From contig NZ_JAPHEH010000001.1 of the NCBI RefSeq assembly GCF_029607905.1, forward strand, positions 2,075,530-2,139,529: a stretch of DNA of 64,000 nucleotides, in the 5' to 3' direction. The notes beneath the pieces are model-generated. The model saw only the letters and a program-made list of their open reading frames with translations. It made no database searches and was not told the DNA's origin. Below, in pieces: positions 7,592 through 16,515 of this stretch. The stretch is from Thiovibrio frasassiensis. GTDB lineage: Bacteria; Desulfobacterota; Desulfobulbia; Desulfobulbales; Desulfurivibrionaceae. The position numbers and the translations under genes are program-made. Position 1 is the stretch's first letter. Each line of letters starts with the position of its first letter.

Positions 7592-8836
7592 TCATTGTGA
7601 CCCTCGCATAAAAGGAGAGGGATACACGGGCCTCAAGTTTTCCGCCGTTGGTTCCCCTGCGGGCAAAGGTGTATCTGCTTCTCCCTCCAAAGGAGGGGTT
7701 GCTGTAGGGAGTGGGGCGGGCAGCGGCATGGTCTGCACCACCTTGCTCGGCTGGCTGGGCGGTTGCTTCGGGGTATTGGTCTGACCGTTGATCCAGACAA
7801 TCACTTTTTCCTGCCAGAGTTCCATGGATTGTCTGCCATCATCGGCCAGTTGCGTAAACCAAGCCGTTGTTTGCAGATACCATTGGGGCATGGCATCCCT
7901 ATCGTAGGAGATGGTCTGTGCAAGCCAGGGCGGAGCAAAGGCGGTTGCCCAGAAGAGGAGGATCAGGAGGCAAAATCCCGTCCCCCACCGGAGCACACGG
8001 GAGGCAAGCAGGCCCCGCTGCTTCGGGGTATTGAAGGAGGCTATTGCCTCGTTGACGATTTTTCGGGAGATTTTGGTTTTCTTTTCGGCATAGGCAACCA
8101 GCAACGCCCTGCTCATGATTTTGTTGATCAGGCGGGGATACCCTTTGGTGTAGCGCCAGATAAGGTCAGTGGTGGCAAAGGAGCGCGGCATTTCATAGAC
8201 GCCGCTTTTCTTGAAACGGTGGAGGATATAGTTGACCATTTCCTGCTTTGAAAGGGGGGCGAGGGTCTCCATGATGGAGACCCGCTGGACAAGCTGGCGC
8301 ATGTTGGTTTGGGAAAGCTTGCCGCGCAGCTCCGGCTGACCGAAGAGCACGATTTGCAAGAGTTTCTGGGTATCGGTTTCAAAATTGGAGAGCAACCGGA
8401 GCTGCTCCAGGCTTTCGTCGGGAAGATTTTGTGCTTCGTCGATAACGATAAGCAGCTTCTTGCCCTGTTGTGCCAGAGCGTACAGATGGTCGTTTAAGAT
8501 GCGCAGGAGCGAGTCGAGGCTGGCCGGATGTTCCGGCGGGCCGGCCAGGCCGATATCCTGAAAAATGGCGAGAAGCAGTTCAAGGCGGGAAAGGTGAGGC
8601 GAGAGGATCACGGCGGTTTCAAACCGGTCGGGCAGATCATCCATCATCAAACGGAGCATCAGGGTTTTGCCGGTGCCGATCTCGCCGGTGATGATGATGA
8701 ATCCCTCGTCTCCTGCGAGGCCGTAACGGATCACCTCACGTAGGGCGGCATGTCCCTTGGTGGGGAAGTAATAATTCCTGTCCGGTGTCATCCGGAACGG
8801 GTCGTCCTGTAGGCCGAAAAACTCAAGATGACTCAT
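7592..8836 (-). CDS. mshM: MSHA biogenesis AAA+ ATPase MshM (ExeA/GspA-like)
   Basis: A 414-residue AAA+ protein with a single membrane anchor. The N-terminus MSHLEFFGLQDDPFRMTPD is typical of the ExeA/GspA/MshM group. Walker A is GEIGTGKTLMLRL, Walker B is LLIVIDEAQNL, and a sensor region follows (SNFETDTQKLLQIVLFGQ). A transmembrane helix lies near residue 290 (GFCLLILLFWATAF), followed by a Pro/Thr-rich periplasmic tail with no recognisable peptidoglycan-binding domain. ExeA-type proteins help secretin assembly through the wall, which fits its place directly after mshL. Its ATG overlaps the mshL stop by 4 bp. Confidence 0.9.
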   Translation of the reverse strand: MSHLEFFGLQDDPFRMTPDRNYYFPTKGHAALREVIRYGLAGDEGFIIITGEIGTGKTLMLRLMMDDLPDRFETAVILSPHLSRLELLLAIFQDIGLAGPPEHPASLDSLLRILNDHLYALAQQGKKLLIVIDEAQNLPDESLEQLRLLSNFETDTQKLLQIVLFGQPELRGKLSQTNMRQLVQRVSIMETLAPLSKQEMVNYILHRFKKSGVYEMPRSFATTDLIWRYTKGYPRLINKIMSRALLVAYAEKKTKISRKIVNEAIASFNTPKQRGLLASRVLRWGTGFCLLILLFWATAFAPPWLAQTISYDRDAMPQWYLQTTAWFTQLADDGRQSMELWQEKVIVWINGQTNTPKQPPSQPSKVVQTMPLPAPLPTATPPLEGEADTPLPAGEPTAENLRPVYPSPFMRGSQ

Positions 8837-10272
8837 TGTGGCGGTAGTGTTTTTCCCTGGTTTGTTTTTGCCGAATCGTCAGCGGGAAGTGCCTCTTCCT
8901 TATGGTTGTCCTTGGGAGAGCCTGAAGGCACGGATTCTTTAATCGGCGCATTGCCAGTTCCTTCCTTAAGGGGGGAGGGGGGCGTTGCCTCGGCGGTTTG
9001 TGGGCGGCTCATATTGACAATGTGGGGGGTGATAAAGACCATGAGTTCCGACTGGTCGTTACGTTTGTTTGAGTTCTTGAAGAGGTTGCCAATGATCGGG
9101 ATGTCTCCCAGCCCCGGCACCTTGCTGTTCGAATTGCTCTTGTTCTGTTGGACAATGCCGCCGATGACCACGGTGACATTGTCTTCGAGAAAAAGATTGG
9201 TGGTGATCGCCTGTTTGTTGATGAGAAGCCCACTGGCCCCGGTGGTTGACTGGTCAACACTGTCGTTGGTGACCCCGACATCCAGAATGATATAACCACC
9301 CTGCAAGACGGTGGGTTTGACCTTGAGGCCAAGGTTTGCCTCCCGAAAGGTGGTGTTGACGGTGTTGGCGGTCTGGGTCACGTAGGGAACTTCCTTGCCT
9401 TGTTTGATCTCTGCTTCCTTGCCGTCGAGGACAAGAACGCTGGGCGAGGAAAGGATTTCCAGCAGGCTGTCGGACTGCATGGCCTGGAGTTCCACGTTGA
9501 GATTGACGTTCTGGCGGATAAAGCCGAAGGCCAAGCTGGTGGTGGGATCAGGGGCATGCAGGTCAACGCTGGAGGTGATCGGGTTGATCTTGCTGGCAAG
9601 GGCAGCGGCATCCATATAGTTGTTGTAGCCCCAGATGATGCCCAGCTGTTTCTTGGCCTCGTTGGAGATGGAGACGATGCGGGCCTCGATATGCACCTGG
9701 GGGATGGGCTGGTCAAGCTCGGTGAGCATGTCGCGCAGTAGGGGGATGTTCCCGGCCCGATCTTGGATAATCAGGCAGTTGCCGCGGTTGGTCAGGGTGA
9801 TCGTGCCATTCGGGCCCAGGAGAGGTTTCAGCTGGTCAAGATAGGCGGCGGCGTTGCCGAACTTGGTGCAGAGCCGTTCGCTGGCAAGGTCGCGCTGTTG
9901 TCCTTGAAAATCGGCTTTTTTCTCCACGAAGATGACGTTGTTTTTCTGGTAGTACCGCAGCTGCTTGGCGTCCATGATCACCTGAAAGGCCTCATAGAGA
10001 TTCAGCTTTTCAACGTCGAGGTTGATGGTGTCGGTGATATTGTCCGCCACCAGGATATTGATCCCGGCTTGGCGCCCCATGCCGCGCAAAAGGAGGGAGA
10101 CCGAGAGGTTTTCCGTCCGGAGGGAGGCGGGAAAATTTTTCAGCCCGGAGAGCAAGGGGGCATCATTTTCTGGCCCCAGCGGGGCGGCGGTCAGACTGCT
10201 TTCCGGGAGGAGTCCTTGCGCCAAAACAAGCAGGGCAGACAAGAAGATGGCGTGCAGGCAGGAGGTTCGCAT
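8833..10272 (-). CDS. mshL: MSHA outer-membrane secretin MshL
   Basis: A 479-residue secretin that would form the outer-membrane gate for the pilus. A signal peptide (FLSALLVLAQGLLPESSLTA) is followed by an STN/secretin short N domain (LLLRGMGRQAGINILVADNI, near residues 60-110). An N1-type domain comes next (CTKFGNAAAYLDQLKPLLG, then QDRAGNIPLLRDMLTELDQP). The C-terminal beta-barrel region contains the secretin signature VPGLGDIPIIGNLFKN. A Ser/Pro-rich, poorly ordered tail of about 60 residues follows the last barrel strand. The start codon overlaps the mshK stop (TGATG) and its end overlaps mshM, so translation is coupled. Confidence 0.93.
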   Translation of the reverse strand: MRTSCLHAIFLSALLVLAQGLLPESSLTAAPLGPENDAPLLSGLKNFPASLRTENLSVSLLLRGMGRQAGINILVADNITDTINLDVEKLNLYEAFQVIMDAKQLRYYQKNNVIFVEKKADFQGQQRDLASERLCTKFGNAAAYLDQLKPLLGPNGTITLTNRGNCLIIQDRAGNIPLLRDMLTELDQPIPQVHIEARIVSISNEAKKQLGIIWGYNNYMDAAALASKINPITSSVDLHAPDPTTSLAFGFIRQNVNLNVELQAMQSDSLLEILSSPSVLVLDGKEAEIKQGKEVPYVTQTANTVNTTFREANLGLKVKPTVLQGGYIILDVGVTNDSVDQSTTGASGLLINKQAITTNLFLEDNVTVVIGGIVQQNKSNSNSKVPGLGDIPIIGNLFKNSNKRNDQSELMVFITPHIVNMSRPQTAEATPPSPLKEGTGNAPIKESVPSGSPKDNHKEEALPADDSAKTNQGKTLPPQ

Positions 10273-10766
10273 CAGTGTTTTTTATCCTTCATGGGCAGAG
10301 GCCTGGGTGAGGCCTCGAGCCACAGTGTATAGGCGGCGCCATTTTGTTCAAAAATAACCAGATCCTTGAGGATCTGTTGGATAACCGAGTCGTTGACCCT
10401 CTCTCCCTTGGTGACCAAGTGGTCATTGATAACGGCCTGGGGATTGTTCTTGTCCCAGATTATACCAGAGAGGGTCAAGCCGCCAATGGAATTGCTTTTC
10501 TCCCGGGGCTCCTGGCTTTTGAAAAAGCTGATCTGCTCGCGGCTCCAATTGAAAGGATCTCTTTCCAGGGTTGGGTTGGTGGTTTTTTGGCCCCGATGGG
10601 CCTCGATCTTTTCAGGCCGTACCGTGAGCACCTGTGGCTCTGCCGACAGAAGAGGGAGCGCGTACCCAAGGAGCAGGACTGTAAAAAGGATGATTCTGCC
10701 CGTCTGTCGGCACGACAATCTCTTTCCTCGCACCACCAGCAGGGGAATCTGTCGTTTTTTTATCAT
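10272..10766 (-). CDS. MshK-like inner-membrane/periplasmic pilus assembly protein
   Basis: A 164-residue protein with a short cytoplasmic N-terminus, one membrane helix (IILFTVLLLGYALPLLSA) and a periplasmic domain. The domain has the GspC/GspB/PilP-like homology fold pattern: LTLSGIIWDKNNPQAVIN, then VTKGERVNDSVIQQILKD and a final VIFEQNGAAYTLWLE strand. Such proteins link the inner-membrane complex to the secretin, and this gene stands directly before mshL, the mshK position. Family assignment rests on gene order and this fold pattern. It overlaps the mshJ-like gene by 4 bp and mshL by 1 bp. Confidence 0.65.
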   Translation of the reverse strand: MIKKRQIPLLVVRGKRLSCRQTGRIILFTVLLLGYALPLLSAEPQVLTVRPEKIEAHRGQKTTNPTLERDPFNWSREQISFFKSQEPREKSNSIGGLTLSGIIWDKNNPQAVINDHLVTKGERVNDSVIQQILKDLVIFEQNGAAYTLWLEASPRPLPMKDKKH

Positions 10767-11425
10767 GGCTTGTCCAGGGTTGTTCTGCCGACAACCATAC
10801 TGAATTTAACCTTGGCCTGCTGATCATAGCCTGCGTTGGTGAGACGGAGCACGGAAAGATCTTCGATGATGCCTATCTCGGGTCTCCCTTCAATATATTG
10901 CAGGTATTTGTAGAGCAAGGGAAAGGGAACCTCCCCGGCCAAAGTCACTGAGTTCAGGGTGAATCCGTTCAGGGAACGGTCTTCCAATTGACTCATCTGT
11001 TGCAAATGGTTTTCCATGTTGATCGGAGCATTGGCATGCAGAGTAAAAAGAGTCTTGGAAAACTGCTCGCGGTCTGTCATCAATTGCCAATTTTCCTCGA
11101 TAAGGCGGATCTGCAGGGCCAAGGTCTCTGTCTGTTCCCGCAGTCCCTTTTGTTCGGTCTCAAGTTGGGAAACCTGCGCGGCGAGGACCTTGCCCAGCTG
11201 GGCGGGAGCGGTGCTCTCGACCTCAATTTTTTGGGCGAGTTTCTGCTGGAGCACCATTTTCTGCGGAGCCAGGAGCAGGGTTGAACCCCCATAGAGAATG
11301 GCTGCGCAGGCCAGAACCCCCAGGAGCAGTTTTCGCAGCTCAACAAAGGCCTCCGGATCGCTTTTTAACAGGAAAAACCACTCTTTCAGTTTGTTCCCGA
11401 GAATGATGAGTTGTTGGCTGTTCAC
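10763..11425 (-). CDS. mshJ: MshJ/PilO-like inner-membrane pilus alignment protein
   Basis: A 220-residue bitopic protein: a cytoplasmic N-terminus, one membrane helix near residue 40 (LLLGVLACAAILYGGSTLLL), a long coiled coil (about 60-120, QKLAQKIEVES to LRLIEENWQ type heptads) and a small alpha/beta domain. This is the architecture of PilO, GspM and MshJ, which pair with a PilN/GspL partner in the periplasm. The domain includes LNGFTLNSVTLAGEVPFPLL. It overlaps the PilN-like gene upstream and the MshK-like gene downstream by 4 bp each (ATGA), so these form a tightly coupled run. Confidence 0.75.
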   Translation of the reverse strand: MNSQQLIILGNKLKEWFFLLKSDPEAFVELRKLLLGVLACAAILYGGSTLLLAPQKMVLQQKLAQKIEVESTAPAQLGKVLAAQVSQLETEQKGLREQTETLALQIRLIEENWQLMTDREQFSKTLFTLHANAPINMENHLQQMSQLEDRSLNGFTLNSVTLAGEVPFPLLYKYLQYIEGRPEIGIIEDLSVLRLTNAGYDQQAKVKFSMVVGRTTLDKP

Positions 11426-11997
11426 GATGGATCAGGTTCTCGTTTCAGTTGAAAGGCGATGGTAAAGGTAAAGTCTGTTTTTTTTGCATCGGAGCTGCGA
11501 TCAAGGTCGCGAAGCATAACATTGCTAAAAAGCGGGGTGTTGCCCAGTGCTTTTACAAAAGCGGGAAGCTCCCGGTACTGGACGGCGGTACCGAAAATCT
11601 GGCCGCTATCCTTCTGGAAGATAATTTTTTCGCAACGAACCGAAGAAGGCATTGTCGTGCTGATGGCTGCAAGCATTCTGGAGAAATATTTCTTCCGTTC
11701 CTGGATAGTGGTGAGTTTAGTCGCCTGACCGTTCAACCGTTCCTTTTCGTCTTTCTGCTGTTTGATGTTGTTGGTCAGCAAGACGATCTTTGCCTGGGTT
11801 GCGGTTATTTCCCCGGCCCGTTGCTGGGCCACGGCAATCTCTTGGCTCAACGTGCTGATCCTGGATTTAAGGATCCGGTCGCTGGCGGCAAGAAAAAGAA
11901 TGACAAGGGCAAGAAGAATGCCGACCACGGGCAGGGTTGTTTTCCTGATCCTTTCGTCAAGGGGCAGTTGCGGAACAAGGTTGATTCGTTCAAGCAT
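11422..11997 (-). CDS. PilN-domain pilus assembly protein (MshI2-like)
   Basis: A 191-residue PilN-family protein. It starts with the cytoplasmic INLVPQLPLDERIR motif that, in the PilM/PilN pair, inserts into PilM. A membrane helix follows (LPVVGILLALVILFLAA, near residues 25-42), then a coiled coil (45-95) and a periplasmic ferredoxin-like domain (about 100-185). In Vibrio-type MSHA loci the PilM- and PilN-like parts are called mshI/mshI2; here they are separate adjacent genes with a 3-bp gap. It should bridge MshI in the cytoplasm to MshJ in the periplasm. Confidence 0.8.
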   Translation of the reverse strand: MLERINLVPQLPLDERIRKTTLPVVGILLALVILFLAASDRILKSRISTLSQEIAVAQQRAGEITATQAKIVLLTNNIKQQKDEKERLNGQATKLTTIQERKKYFSRMLAAISTTMPSSVRCEKIIFQKDSGQIFGTAVQYRELPAFVKALGNTPLFSNVMLRDLDRSSDAKKTDFTFTIAFQLKREPDPS

Positions 11998-12000
11998 GGT

Positions 12001-13110
12001 TCACCACCTCGCCCCTGTACCGAGGGCCAGGACATGCAACAGAGGGGAACAATCCGGGCCTCCGGCTGTGGAGGTCAAGGATTTGCACTGGGCCCCGAGG
12101 AGATTGTTACTGCTTTCCAATAGTTCAGGCCAGAAACCGTCGGCCCCTCCGACAAAGATGTTTCTGATGGCAGCACCCTTTTGAATGGAGGCGTAATAAT
12201 CACGGGTGCGGAGAATTTCCAGGGGGATTTTATGCAGATAATCCGTCCAAGAGGCGGTGTCCGTTTCTTCCTGGGAAGCGGCAAAGGCGGCTGCAGGAGT
12301 GGGGTCACCCTTGCCACCAGAGGACTCTTTGGAAGAAAGAATGGAAAAGTCAGCAAGAATGGAGGCGGTGTCCACCTGTTCTTCAAATTGCGGCGGCTCT
12401 TCAACGAGAATGAGCAGATCGTCGGTTAATTTCGGCAAATCGGTTGCTGAAGGCAGTTCTATGTCCATTGGTGATTGAAAGCAGATCTCTCCCTGTGGCT
12501 GCAGAGCTTTTACCGTGCGGATGAGGGGAAGCTTGCCTTTTTCGTATACGGCAAGGGAGATGCTGTCTTGCCAGAGTAAAACGCAGAGGGAGGCCTCGTG
12601 TGGAGGCACCATTTTTTCTTGGAAAAGAAAGGTGAAAGCGGCGAAGACGTCCGGTTCCAAAAAAGAGACCTTGATCTGTTTTCTCATAAATTCCCTGCGG
12701 ATCTTATGAAACAGACCGGCAGGGAAAAGATAGACCGTGATCTGGAGACGGTCTTTGAAACGGCCCGTGATCTGCCAATCATAAATGAACTCATTGAGCG
12801 GCTGATGCAGGGCTTTGGCAAGGTGGTAGGGCAGGGCTTTGCCCACCGCGCCATCCGGCATGGCCGGGATGGTGGTGGTGAGCACTTCAAAAAAGGTGAG
12901 GGGGAGAGCCATGGAGACCAGCCCATGGAGACTCCCGACGCCGGCGAGTAAGCGGGGAATAGTGACATCCGCAGTGATAGCGCTGTCCGTTGTGGCAAGC
13001 ACATGCAGCTGCGCCATGCCTGACGGCCCTTTGGAGACCTCGGCCAGCATGGTGCTCTCGCTGTCGCCGGTCAGAGCGAGATACCTTTTGTTGTTGAAGG
13101 GCAGCTTCAT
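12001..13110 (-). CDS. mshI: MshI/PilM-like cytoplasmic actin-like pilus assembly protein
   Basis: A PilM/MshI-type protein of about 369 residues with the actin-like ATPase fold expected of the cytoplasmic ring that links the motor to the inner-membrane complex. Recognisable stretches are YLALTGDSESTMLAEVSK, a central SLCVLLWQDSISLAVYEKG strand pair, and a C-terminal GAAIRNIFVGGADGFWPELL motif before LGTGARW. I chose the ATG at 13110 because the longer frame would overlap the preceding mshN-like gene and adds 32 low-complexity residues. A purine-rich AGAGGA lies 16 bases ahead, slightly far. Sequence divergence is high, so the call leans on order (before the PilN gene). Confidence 0.7.
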   Translation of the reverse strand: MKLPFNNKRYLALTGDSESTMLAEVSKGPSGMAQLHVLATTDSAITADVTIPRLLAGVGSLHGLVSMALPLTFFEVLTTTIPAMPDGAVGKALPYHLAKALHQPLNEFIYDWQITGRFKDRLQITVYLFPAGLFHKIRREFMRKQIKVSFLEPDVFAAFTFLFQEKMVPPHEASLCVLLWQDSISLAVYEKGKLPLIRTVKALQPQGEICFQSPMDIELPSATDLPKLTDDLLILVEEPPQFEEQVDTASILADFSILSSKESSGGKGDPTPAAAFAASQEETDTASWTDYLHKIPLEILRTRDYYASIQKGAAIRNIFVGGADGFWPELLESSNNLLGAQCKSLTSTAGGPDCSPLLHVLALGTGARW

Positions 13111-13135
13111 AAAAAAGATGGATTCATCCTCTTTG

Positions 13136-13795
13136 TCATTGCGGTTCCGGTGTCTGTCCAAATTGAGTCGGCCCCGCAAACAGGGAGGCGACCCATTGGT
13201 CATCAAAAAAATCTGCCTGCCCGAGAAGGTCGAGATTCTTGCGAAGCAGGGGGTGGTTTGGTGCCAGGGCGTGGGCCTCGCGGAAGAGCCTTTTGGCCGG
13301 GGCGCGCAATCCTAACTCGGCAAGGGCCACCGCCATGTTGATCAGGGCCTCTGGCCGGTCGGGCCGTTGCCTGCGGGCCTGATCGAGAGAGTAGATCCCC
13401 CGCCAGTGCTGGTTTTCCTGGATAAGCGCAATTCCGGTGTCGTTGAGTTGCCGGTACAGGTCTTTGTCCGTGTCTGACGGCAACGGTGCAACCGAAACCG
13501 CCGGGGTCGGAGGCAGCTTTGGGGATTGCTCCGTCAGGGAAGTTGGCGCCGTGGTCGATGGAGCACTCTCTGTGTCAGGGCTGGCAATGGGCCGAACATC
13601 TTTGTGCTTTGGCAGGGTAAGAAATAAGAGCAAGGCGAGGCACAGTAAGGCCGAGCCACTGAGCAGGACAATCCGTCGTGTCCTGCTTTTGTTTGCGGTC
13701 AGTTCAATTCCCGCGGCAGGCGCTGCTTTTTTCTCGGAAAAAACGCCCTTTTCGCCGGTGCGGATCTTTTCCAGGGTATTGTAGAGTCTGCTCAC
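13136..13795 (-). CDS. Membrane-anchored TPR protein at the mshN position
   Basis: A 219-residue protein with a cytoplasmic N-terminus (SRLYNTLEKIRTGEKG), a single membrane helix near residues 43-60 (IVLLSGSALLCLALLLFLTL), a Pro/Thr/Ser-rich linker, and two to three TPR-like helical pairs (GIYSLDQARRQRPDRPEALI; AVALAELGLRAPAKRLFREA). In MSHA loci MshN is a membrane-anchored TPR protein of similar design but usually longer. It lies 8 bp after the pseudopilin gene and 25 bp before mshI. The name is inferred from architecture and context, so no gene symbol is assigned. Confidence 0.65.
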   Translation of the reverse strand: MSRLYNTLEKIRTGEKGVFSEKKAAPAAGIELTANKSRTRRIVLLSGSALLCLALLLFLTLPKHKDVRPIASPDTESAPSTTAPTSLTEQSPKLPPTPAVSVAPLPSDTDKDLYRQLNDTGIALIQENQHWRGIYSLDQARRQRPDRPEALINMAVALAELGLRAPAKRLFREAHALAPNHPLLRKNLDLLGQADFFDDQWVASLFAGPTQFGQTPEPQ

Positions 13796-13803
13796 GCGTC
13801 AGC

Positions 13804-14442
13804 TTACCACTCAGAAGGCCGTCTGTCGGCGGAATCTACGTTGTCGGTGAGTTGTCGGTCGTCATTCACATAGAAGATTGCATCAACCCCCCGGCCATTG
13901 GCATCACGCGCATTGCCAGGATAGTAGGCCCAGCCGGCGGATTCATCAGCCAGTCTGGGGTTTGCCAGGGCATCGGTCATGCTTTTTTCGGAAACACCGG
14001 AAGGGCTGGCATATATGCCCGGGGGTTGGTCCGGGAGGTTGCAGAGCGGCAGGGCCTTGTTTTGTTCGGTGGAGTAAAAATCGCTGCGGACAATGCGTAA
14101 CCCGATCAAGGAAGCGGGACGGGTGGAAAGGCGCAATTCGTTGAATTGCAGCTCTTCCAGGGTGGGCCAGTCAGGATTGTCGCCGGTTGGCCCGGTGTTG
14201 ACACCGGAGGCAAGGATCTTGGCATGGGCCAATTCGAGTCCGCCCCGGATAGCGGCGAGCTTGCCTTTGACCACCGCGATCTTGGCTTCCTTCTGGATGT
14301 TGAGATAGTAAGGAATCGCCGTGGCGGAAATGAGCCCGAGGAGGATGATGACGATGATGAGCTCAATGAGGGTAAAGCCTTTGTTGTTAAGCCTAAGCAA
14401 TGGAAAACCTCCTGTTCCATGGTGTTTGTTCAGGGACAACAT
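13804..14442 (-). CDS. Type IV pilin-like protein (minor pilin, mshB-like position)
   Basis: A 212-residue prepilin. After an unusually long 22-residue leader comes the cleavage site G^FTLIEL and the alpha-1 helix (IVIILLGLISATAIPYYL), with Glu5 present. The globular part has a single Cys and ends in an aspartate-rich stretch (VNDDRQLTDNVDSADRRPSE). In GspG-like pseudopilins a similar Asp-rich region binds calcium, but no defined ligand set can be read here. It heads the second half of the pilus locus after a 262-bp gap and a weak terminator, so it probably has its own promoter. It could be MshB or a second structural pilin; larger size than mshA argues for a minor pilin. Confidence 0.75.
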   Translation of the reverse strand: MLSLNKHHGTGGFPLLRLNNKGFTLIELIIVIILLGLISATAIPYYLNIQKEAKIAVVKGKLAAIRGGLELAHAKILASGVNTGPTGDNPDWPTLEELQFNELRLSTRPASLIGLRIVRSDFYSTEQNKALPLCNLPDQPPGIYASPSGVSEKSMTDALANPRLADESAGWAYYPGNARDANGRGVDAIFYVNDDRQLTDNVDSADRRPSEW

Positions 14443-14704
14443 CGCTTCCCAACGAATTATCAGTGGAATTATTACCTTTTATCATATCTTTTTGTGACAC
14501 ACAAACAAATAACTTATTGTTTTATTAGGGAAAAATAATAAATAAGCATCATTTTTAATGATGGGCGGGTTAAATAATGTTTTTTTGCCTAGTAAAAAAA
14601 CAATATTTTTAGATAGTTAGAGAACGTTTGGGAGTGCTTACCATTGTAATAAGTGGCTAGCAATAAGGAGGACTCTGTATTTTTTGAAGATGACGGAGGG
14701 AGGG
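14443..14704. other. AT-rich intergenic region splitting the pilus locus
   Basis: This 262-bp gap separates mshP from the next pseudopilin gene. It is much more AT-rich than its surroundings. It holds a short CATCATT-TTT-AATGATG hairpin (14547-14563) followed on the minus strand by a T-rich run, which could end the mshQCDOP transcript weakly. The remaining 100 bp before the pseudopilin gene probably contain a promoter, but I cannot pick one out with confidence. Confidence 0.5.
14543..14563 (-). terminator. Weak intrinsic terminator candidate after mshP
   Basis: A 7-bp AT-rich stem (CATCATT/AATGATG) with a 3-base loop is followed on the minus strand by CTTATTTATTATTTTT. The stem is short and GC-poor, so termination would be partial. 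Confidence 0.35.
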
Positions 14705-15091
14705 TTACAGTTTGTAGTTGGCTTCAACCGTGCGGCTGATACCTGTGCCATGAAAGCCACGGACCCGGATGGTTACGTTTGTGCCTGGAGCAGAAAAAGC
14801 AAAGGCGGGTCCATCGGGAGGGAATTCTGTTGTAAGTCCTCCTACCGTGGGGATTACAGGTGCCGCAATTCCACCGCCACCATCATCCCCGAGAATATTC
14901 AACCGCAGGGTGGACTCGGCACTGTACAGGGCTTGGCCCCAGAGGTAATCCTCAGCCGAGGAGGTCTGGGTGGTTATGGTGTATCGGGTGATCAACAGGC
15001 CGAAGAGGGCGAGGATGACAATGGCAAAAATGGCAGTGACCAGGGCGATGCCGCGCCGGTTGGCAAGGGGGGCAAGATATTCAGGGCACAT
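14705..15091 (-). CDS. mshP: MshP-like minor pilus protein (PilX/GspK-like N-terminus)
   Basis: A 128-residue bitopic protein that begins with a short Arg-containing segment, RRGIALVTAIFAIVILALFG and a long alpha-helix (TRYTITTQTSSAEDYLWGQA), the pattern of MshP/PilX proteins, which resemble pilins but lack the canonical GFTLIE site. The periplasmic part is small and Gly/Pro-rich. It starts inside the end of mshO (11-bp overlap), as is usual for mshO-mshP pairs, and is the last gene of the mshQCDOP group. Confidence 0.78.
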   Translation of the reverse strand: MCPEYLAPLANRRGIALVTAIFAIVILALFGLLITRYTITTQTSSAEDYLWGQALYSAESTLRLNILGDDGGGGIAAPVIPTVGGLTTEFPPDGPAFAFSAPGTNVTIRVRGFHGTGISRTVEANYKL

Positions 15092-15878
15092 TACGGATCT
15101 GGACCTCCTTGTGGAAGTTTACGGTTTCCCCGTTACGCAAGATGGCGAAATGGATGCTCACCACACTGTTTCGGGTTGAGGTCCCGGGATCGTAAGTGAA
15201 ATAGGGCAATCCATTGCTTGGCACTACATTCTGGGCGAGGGGTTGTGGGTTGGCAAAAGCGGCCAAGGCACCTCCGGCATCCCTTGCGGCGGTTGATCGT
15301 GAGAGGGTTGTGCCTGTCACATCGAAACGGACGGCTAGTGCGCGCACCGCATAGTAGCGATTGTAGGGCGAGGCAATACCGATAGCCGGTGCCAAGGTCA
15401 TGGGATTGGTCCCGTTGCTCGTCACTGTGTATACGCTGCTCCCACCGGCGAAGACATCCCAGGAGGTATTGTAAATGGAAACCAAGGTGCCAAGCGGCAG
15501 GCCTGCTGCTGCGATGGCGGTCCTGTCGGTGATGGTTGTGGTGCCGGTGGGATAAACTTCCGTGTACTGACCAAAGACCCCGGCCATGCTGTTTTCATCG
15601 ATCACGCCGAAGCTGATGGTGTCATCAATGGCATCCCCATTTGAATCAAACGGTTCTTGCACTGCATTGGGCACGGCGATATGGATCTCCCGTTCCATCC
15701 GCACCAGAGCGGATTTGCCTTCCTCATACATCTCCATACGGGCATCGGTGGCAAAGAACCCCCTGAACGCCTCGCTGATGAAACCGGCCCCCATTGCCCC
15801 CAGGATGCCGAGCAGGACAATGATGATGATCAATTCGACCAGGGTGAATCCGTGTTGTTTTCTTTCGAATGGAGCCAT
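15081..15878 (-). CDS. mshO: MshO-like minor pilin
   Basis: A 265-residue prepilin with a basic leader (MAPFERKQHG), the cleavage motif G^FTLVEL and an extended hydrophobic helix (IIIIVLLGILGAMGAGFISE). The globular domain carries REIHIAVPNAVQ, the family pattern of MshO/PilW/GspJ-type minor pilins. Minor pilins of this kind are thought to form a priming complex at the pilus tip. The gene lies 17 bp after mshD and overlaps mshP by 11 bp. Confidence 0.82.
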   Translation of the reverse strand: MAPFERKQHGFTLVELIIIIVLLGILGAMGAGFISEAFRGFFATDARMEMYEEGKSALVRMEREIHIAVPNAVQEPFDSNGDAIDDTISFGVIDENSMAGVFGQYTEVYPTGTTTITDRTAIAAAGLPLGTLVSIYNTSWDVFAGGSSVYTVTSNGTNPMTLAPAIGIASPYNRYYAVRALAVRFDVTGTTLSRSTAARDAGGALAAFANPQPLAQNVVPSNGLPYFTYDPGTSTRNSVVSIHFAILRNGETVNFHKEVQIRNVP

Positions 15879-15895
15879 ATAATTTCTATTTTTTC

Positions 15896-16513
15896 CTAGA
15901 TATTGCAGGAAACCGCGACAAAACGGAAAATCTCAGACAAGGGGGAGGTGATAGTCACCACCACCAGTTTGGTGTCGGTGGTATTACCTCCGGCATTGTC
16001 GGTGGTTTGGTCGATGGTGTTGGTGGTACTGGCGATGTAACGCACCGCCACCTGCCGACGGTAGCCGGGGAGATTGGATGCCGCACCGTTTTGGTCCGTG
16101 AAGTTATCGGTCTCATCGATGCCGTTGTAGTCGTCCACATCATCAAAGTTGATTCTAATTTCGGGAATTGTTTCATTCGGGCCGAGGTTAGCCGTCGGAG
16201 TCGCAGTAGTAACGCAGGCATCAATGAGGGTCGGACGCGTGACCTGATTAGGGCTCTCGCCGGTACAGATCGGCCCCCCGCCCATGGGGGAGTTTTCATC
16301 CCAGCGCTTGGCCATGATCTCATCCATCATGGCCTGCCCCAGAGAGATGGCCCGTTCCCGGATCACCGGGTCGGGGCTATGGGTAATGGCGCTGAAGAAT
16401 GGCACCAGGATTCCGGCAACCGTACCGAGAATGACGATGGTGATGACAATCTCGATCAGGGTAAAGCCCCGGCTGTGGTGCGATGTTTTCTTTGTGAAAA
16501 TTTCGGCTTCCAT
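15896..16513 (-). CDS. mshD: MshD-like minor pilin
   Basis: A 205-residue prepilin with the cleavage motif G^FTLIEIVITIVILGTVAG near residue 18. It continues with the MshD/PilV-type stretch RAISLGQAMMDEIMAKRWDE, then a Cys-containing loop and a beta-rich C-terminal half that resembles GspI/PilV pseudopilins. It begins 2 bp after the mshC stop and lies 17 bp before mshO, consistent with one transcript. Confidence 0.8.
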   Translation of the reverse strand: MEAEIFTKKTSHHSRGFTLIEIVITIVILGTVAGILVPFFSAITHSPDPVIRERAISLGQAMMDEIMAKRWDENSPMGGGPICTGESPNQVTRPTLIDACVTTATPTANLGPNETIPEIRINFDDVDDYNGIDETDNFTDQNGAASNLPGYRRQVAVRYIASTTNTIDQTTDNAGGNTTDTKLVVVTITSPLSEIFRFVAVSCNI

Positions 16514-16515
16514 TT